Source: Rachicladosporium sp. CCFEE 5018 (lineage: Eukaryota; Ascomycota; Dothideomycetes; Cladosporiales; Cladosporiaceae). From it: DNA of 64,000 nucleotides. Below the pieces are notes generated by a model, which saw nothing but the letters and a program-made list of their open reading frames with translations, had not been told where the DNA came from and searched no databases. Shown here piece by piece: positions 59,687 through 64,000 of the stretch. The stretch is taken from assembly GCA_002077045.2 (NCBI GenBank), contig KZ111155.1:600230-664229 (forward strand), given 5' to 3'. A program made the position numbers and the translations under genes. Numbering within the stretch: position 1 is the first letter of the stretch; each line of letters opens with the position of its first letter.

Positions 59687-61117
59687 CTACGCAGCAGTAC
59701 TAGCATCCACAACGCTTTCCCTGTGCCGTCTCCTCCTCTCCCTTCCCCTCGCCCTCAACACCTCCGCACTAACATACTCCCCCGGTAGCCTGAACTCCCT
59801 TTCCCCCAACTCCGGCACCGGCAATCCAAAAGCCATAACCTGCCCAGCCCGCCGCGTACTAACACCCTCCTTCTCTTTGCCCTTCTTGAGCGCTGCGTCA
59901 CGCTGCAGTCGATTAGGATAGAAAGTCGTGAAAGGTGAAGGCGGGCGGTATGGGATCGGCTGTGCTGGAGGATGGCGCGAGGTCTGCGGGAGTGGAAGTG
60001 AGCGTCGTGCTGCTTTGCCTGCGCGGGCGGTCTCGAGCTGGAGTTGGCGGCTCGCGGCGTCGGAGCTGGGTGCATCGATCGAGGCTTCCGTGCCGTCGTC
60101 GTCCTCTCCCTCCTCTTCGGCCAGTCGAGCAGCTTCCTTCTCTAGCCGCTGCCGCTTCTCCTCCTCTTTCCACTGCTTGAACTTGTCTACCAGTGCCTGC
60201 ACCTCGCTGATGAAGTAGGCTCGTTTCGGCTCGTAGCGCTTCGCCTCACTGTCTGTAACGCCCGTGACGCCTAGCACTTTCAGCCAATCGTGTCCCAGCA
60301 ATCCTTCAAGCAGGCGGTCTAGCTGGACTTTCTCGTGCATAGCACGTTCCCGCTCAATGTTGCGCAGTTGCTTCTCTTTCCGCTCAGCACGCTTGTGGGC
60401 CTTGAGGAAGAAGTTTTCGGTGAGAGGGTCGTTGGCGTCGTCGGGGACATTGTTGAGGAAGGTGGAGAAGTCGAGGACAGTAGTCCCTGGCGCGTATGTC
60501 TGTGCAGGTGGTTCGCCTGAGGTTCTATTGACTTGCGAGCTGGCAGAAGACGCCATGTGTTGCTTCAGCTGCTTTGCGGGTGAGGGCGTTTCGGTGTTTG
60601 ATCGCTTGGGAAGGTCATCTGCCACATAAATCACCGAGTCCAGGTTGATGAAGTCGTCTTCCCCTGGCAAATCGAACATAATCTCCTCATAGTTCGGGAA
60701 GTACACAGCCAACTCGCTCTTTAGCTTGGGTCCATCGTCTTGGCTGCGTAGTGTCCTCTTCTCCTCATTCTTGCTCGATGCCGTTCCTGCTGATGGGATG
60801 GGTGCAGACACCTCTCGCGTAGCACCTGCGACCGCATCGCCCTGTACGCTAAGCTCGCGCTGCACGCCATTGACAGTCTCTATCGCTTTTCCACCAGGTC
60901 TCCTCAAGGTAATCTTGTTCGGAGGTCTTGGCGGTGTATCCGCTGGAGGTGTGAAGAAAGCAAGTCCGTCTAGTGTCTGCTGCTTAGGCCCGACGCGTAG
61001 CTCCAGTTTCCTTTTCTTTGCCGGTCGTTCATCCAGAAAGTCGGCATCTGCTTCGTGTGAGGTCGCGTGAGGCATGACGCGTGCTTCGGGGGGTGGCATC
61101 GCGTGGAGTTGCAGCAT
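59687..61117 (-). CDS. SAS4-domain protein (histone acetyltransferase complex subunit)
   Basis: A 476-aa single-exon protein. The N-terminal 250 residues are mostly disordered, with a basic patch PAKKRKLELRV that may act as a nuclear signal and a conserved-looking NYEEIMFDLPGEDDFINLDS. The central helical SAS4 domain covers about 225-335: LDFSTFLNNVPDDANDPLTE, NFFLKAHKRAERKEKQLRNI, VQLDRLLEGLLGHDWLKVLG, YEPKRAYFISEVQALVDKFK. The tail carries AFGLPVPELGEREFRLPGEY, a motif also seen in filamentous-fungal members. Sas4 bridges Sas2 and Sas5 in the yeast SAS complex, which acetylates H4K16 and antagonises silencing. By that knowledge it is probably nuclear and chromatin-bound. The exact complex in filamentous fungi is not settled. 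Confidence 0.75.
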   Translation of the reverse strand: MLQLHAMPPPEARVMPHATSHEADADFLDERPAKKRKLELRVGPKQQTLDGLAFFTPPADTPPRPPNKITLRRPGGKAIETVNGVQRELSVQGDAVAGATREVSAPIPSAGTASSKNEEKRTLRSQDDGPKLKSELAVYFPNYEEIMFDLPGEDDFINLDSVIYVADDLPKRSNTETPSPAKQLKQHMASSASSQVNRTSGEPPAQTYAPGTTVLDFSTFLNNVPDDANDPLTENFFLKAHKRAERKEKQLRNIERERAMHEKVQLDRLLEGLLGHDWLKVLGVTGVTDSEAKRYEPKRAYFISEVQALVDKFKQWKEEEKRQRLEKEAARLAEEEGEDDDGTEASIDAPSSDAASRQLQLETARAGKAARRSLPLPQTSRHPPAQPIPYRPPSPFTTFYPNRLQRDAALKKGKEKEGVSTRRAGQVMAFGLPVPELGEREFRLPGEYVSAEVLRARGRERRRRHRESVVDASTAA

Positions 61118-62288
61118 GGGCGGTCATGATGTACCCAGGGCTCAGGATGTGGCCATTCTTATAATGGGCACCCGACAGTCTCCTTTTAGACCATCTATGT
61201 GAATTCGACGCGATGACAAGGCTTCACTGTGTGCTTCTTTGCACACACGCCGTTCCTTTGCATCCTTGTCAAAGCTTCGAATCGCGACTCATCAACAAGC
61301 CTGACGTCATTCATATTGAACATGGATTGGGAGGAAAGTGTCGGTGGAACATCCATTGATATATATCACCGTCTTCCACCAAGGAAGAGTGCCCAGTGTT
61401 CATTCAATTGGGAGCCTAGTCGATCTACGTGTCATGCGTTTGCTGGACTCACTTCATCTCCACAGGCTCCCACCGCGCAGACTACAACGAATGAGGATGT
61501 GATAATCCTAAGCATTGCGCTGGCCTTGCATCAGAGCTCGATATTCTAAGCTCGAGTGTCACCGGCCAGACCTGGTTACCGCTAGCTAGGTATAACTGGC
61601 CGACGTCTGTTTCGGCAGCCACGCGGTCAAAAGCTGAAAGTAACGAGCCGGGACAAATGCAGGGCATGTGACAGCGGGGAAGCTGGAAGCACATGCAAGC
61701 AAGCGTCCGTTGTGACTTCGCAAGAGTCGCTGAGCACCGCCTCGAAACATGCAGCCATTGGGTATTGAGTGTGCAATCAGGACAGAGACCTGGCTAAACA
61801 GCCTCGTGCCCACATGCAGGCCATGTGAGCAACCTTGGCACCGAGAACCCGGTATCGCTCAAGTCGTATCCACCTATCAAGCCCTCGACATTGACATCAA
61901 GCAAGACTAAACCCTGGCCGAGCCATGGATACGCATCGCAAACCAAGCCGACCCTCCTCCACTTTCAATGCTCACGTTGTTTCTTCGCACGCAGCAACGT
62001 CATGCCACATGCCGTACCTGCCGTTTTACCCCGCTAAAGCACCTCATACCAAAGGAATACGGCGCAAGCTACCTACGTAGGGAGGCGTAGCTCCAGGGCT
62101 ACGTGACCTTGAATTGCGTGCCCGCGATGGATTGCGGTCCGGTTGGCGTGTCAAGGTAAGTTGGTTTGTATATAACAGGTAGGTCTGCTCAGGTTGGCAG
62201 CTTGACGCTCTCTCATATCCGTACACGTAAGAGAGCATCAACATACCACGCTATCATTTCCGTCGAAGCAAAGAAAATACTCACCACT
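61118..62288. other. Long divergent intergenic region
   Basis: About 1170 bases between the SAS4-domain gene and the Gly/Ser-rich gene, which diverge. Short frames on both strands (for example at 61229-61549 and 61586-61813) have no features. TATATAAC at 62166-62173 lies about 120 bases before the start of the next gene and may be its TATA element. The length suggests a regulated promoter. Confidence 0.4.
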
Positions 62289-63699
62289 ATGTCTGAACGC
62301 GAAACCTACCCCCAGAGTGGCAGCTCTGGTCTCACCGGCAGCGGCAGCAGCAACACTTACGATTCAAATACCACCGGCTCCGGTCTCAGCAACACCGAGT
62401 CTAACAAGTCCGGCGGCGGCATCATTCAATCTGCACTTGGAATGGTCGGCCTGGGAGGTAACAAGACAACCGACAGCTCCAACACCAGCGGCCTGACAGG
62501 CAGTGGCTACGACAACACAAGCTCAACAACCGGCTCAGGCATTACAGGTGGCCAAGGTCAGTATAGTTCTACTACCACCGGCAACCCGAGTGACATCACC
62601 GATGGCGGCTCTGGCTTGCTACATGGCAACCAGTCAAGCGGCACTGGGTCCAGTGGCATTGGCCACAGTGGCGGACCGCACAACACGTTCGCGGGCAACG
62701 CTCTCGACCCAGCCGTGCATGGCGAGTCGCAGAATCGTGGGACGGGCTTGAGTCTGCCTGGAGGTGCTGACTCGGGGTATACAGAGACGAGCTCAGGTGG
62801 CTCGGGTCTTACGGGCGGTAGCTCCGGCTTGACCGGTGGCAGCTCGTCAGGTTATGATAACAGTGGTAGCTCCGGCCTTACTGGCGGTAGCTCAGGTCTT
62901 ACCGGCGGCAGCTCGTCAGGCTATGACAACAACAATAACAAGAGCAGCGGTGGCATCACGGGCGCCATCTCCAACCTCGTCGGCGGAGGCTCTTCGAACA
63001 ACAACGCTAGCAGCACCGGCTCAGGTCTCACAGGCGGCAGCTCCTCAGGCTACGACAACAACAGCAGCAGTGGCTCCGGTCTGACAGGCGGCAGCTCAGG
63101 TCTCACTGGCGGCAGCTCCTCAGACTACAACAACAGCTCCACCTCCGGCACCGACGCCGGCAGCCGCTCCGGCAGATACGACTCCACCGCCCCGTCCACA
63201 ACCCTCGCCGGCGACAACTCTCGCAACCCAGCAGCCGACGGCTCCACCACAAACACCTCTACTTCCCAATCTGGACGCGACAACCCTGCCACCGATGATC
63301 CCTCCGCCGCCGGGTCAGGCCAGGAGCAGACTAGCGGCAGCGGCATGGGCGAAGAGGAGAGGAAACACGATAACAAAGTCGCCGCCAAGCGGGAGAATCC
63401 TAGCGCTATTCCCACGGCTGGCGGCGAGAGGCTTGGAGAGAAGCATTGGGGGGAGAGCAAGGTTGTGCCTGATGCTGGGTTCGCGCCGCAGGATGAGGGA
63501 AAGGGGATTCAGAGTAGCGATAATGATCGTAAGTTTGCTTGATTGATGATGGGTGTTGGGGGTGATGTGGATGCTGACTATGATTGTAGCTACGACTGCG
63601 AGTAACACGGCGAAGAACGCTGGGGGTAGCGCTAGTTCTCAGCAGACGGAGGGGAAGGAGAAGATCGGGGATAAGGTGAAGCATTTGTTGCACAAGTAG
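62289..63699 (+). CDS. Gly/Ser-rich, LTGGSS-repeat protein, probably stress-related
   Basis: A 449-aa protein from exons 62289-63528 and 63590-63699 (61-nt intron). The start at 62289 is preferred over sense codons further upstream, because the sequence before it lacks the compositional bias. It is almost wholly disordered, hydrophilic and rich in Gly, Ser, Thr and Asn. A hydrophobic island (GGGIIQSALGMVGLGG, and again GGITGAISNLVGGG) recurs. The repeat units are SGLTGGSS followed by SGYDNN. The C-terminus is charged: KHDNKVAAKRENPSAIPTAG, LGEKHWGESKVVPD, and finally KEKIGDKVKHLLHK, an amphipathic helix. That ending is shared with fungal proteins annotated as glycine-rich and stress-responsive, which I recall only generally. 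It may act as a hydrophilin-like protectant; no enzyme function is indicated. Confidence 0.75.
62790..63130 (+). repeat. In-frame coding repeats (LTGGSS / SSGYDN units)
   Basis: About eight near-identical units reading SGLTGGSS, separated by SGYDN-type spacers. Some neighbouring units are close at nucleotide level (for example 62862-62914 against 62811-62865), so the array probably varies in copy number between strains. Confidence 0.75.
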
Positions 63700-64000
63700 A
63701 GAGAAGACGTGGAGCTATGGAGGGAGACCTCCCAATCGGAACGTGCGCAGCTCGTGCCAACGTGGTACACCTATAGTGACCATGACTGCTCTTTCACGTT
63801 CAGACCGTTGTCTTCCGTTTTCACTTCTGCCCAGCACACCCCGAACATCTCCAGGCATCTAATTGCACCATGTAGTCCCGCCTTACTCGGCGGAAGCCAA
63901 GTTGTGAATACACACACTCTCGCATTCCAGCAGTTCACTGCATACGGTGCAGTGCCAATGGACCCGAGTGTCTCTGGCACCATCAATGGTGTGAACTATG
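63700..64000. other. Right flank, possibly the edge of another gene
   Basis: Both strands are open across about 63780-64000. The plus-strand reading (GSQVVNTHTLAFQQFTAYGA, then PMDPSVSGTINGVNY) looks more protein-like than the minus reading. No start codon, splice site or family is recognised, so a gene running off the right edge is possible but unproved. Confidence 0.25.

Noticed and set aside
1..64000. CRISPR arrays, intact transposons, retroelement or viral genes
   Set aside because: No spaced direct-repeat array, terminal repeats with transposase, reverse transcriptase or capsid-like reading frame was seen on either strand.

Overview
This window is nuclear DNA of a filamentous ascomycete. 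The introns are short (48-68 nt) with GT...AG ends, intergenic spaces are compact, and very large genes are single-exon. Genes diagnostic of Ascomycota are present (BRR2, SNU114, ATG14, TAF2, TEL2, a SAS4-domain protein and a fungal-type thioredoxin reductase). The gene content suggests Dothideomycetes, possibly the black-yeast-like lineages, but that placement is an inference and no genus can be fixed from the sequence alone. Exon joins below were placed by hand from splice motifs, and their reading frames were checked arithmetically.

Layout. 0-9.3 kb holds accessory enzymes: a short-chain dehydrogenase, a DUF3237-like protein, a secreted BBE-type flavin oxidase, a DUF4336 hydrolase-like protein, one unknown, a degenerate tRNA-like element and an EthD-like protein. 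9.7-16.3 kb is the spliceosomal helicase BRR2 in a single exon, converging tail to tail on an SMP-30/gluconolactonase-like gene. 17.7-23.4 kb holds a broken GT32 glycosyltransferase, ATG14, an unknown acidic protein and thioredoxin reductase. 24-27.3 kb has two tandem F-box paralogues, one of them broken. 28-35.6 kb has a secreted metallophosphoesterase, a 106-aa membrane protein, a glycine-rich protein with an in-frame TGA, a frameshifted DUF6454-like secreted protein and a probable GPI-anchored wall protein. 36-40.6 kb has SNU114 divergent from ERG10. 40.9-43.3 kb has two decayed copies of an F-box/leucine-rich-like family. 43.7-53.3 kb has UBA3 divergent from TEL2, followed by TAF2. 54-63.7 kb has a frameshifted transcription factor, tRNA-Ile(AAT), a Sel1-repeat protein, a SAS4-domain protein and a Gly/Ser-rich repeat protein.

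How the genes relate. Most neighbours are functionally unrelated housekeeping genes, as is normal in fungi. BRR2 and SNU114, which act on one another in the U5 snRNP, lie about 20 kb apart. Two head-to-head pairs (SNU114/ERG10 and UBA3/TEL2) share short promoters.

The most striking feature is decay. Seven accessory loci carry in-frame stops or frameshifts while the flanking reading frames remain recognisable, and every housekeeping gene is intact. This fits a genome with relaxed selection on accessory or duplicated copies; assembly indels could explain the frameshift cases but less easily the stop codons. A second point of interest is an AUG-less, presequence-like in-frame extension upstream of thioredoxin reductase. 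I found no CRISPR array, intact transposon or secondary-metabolite core enzyme.
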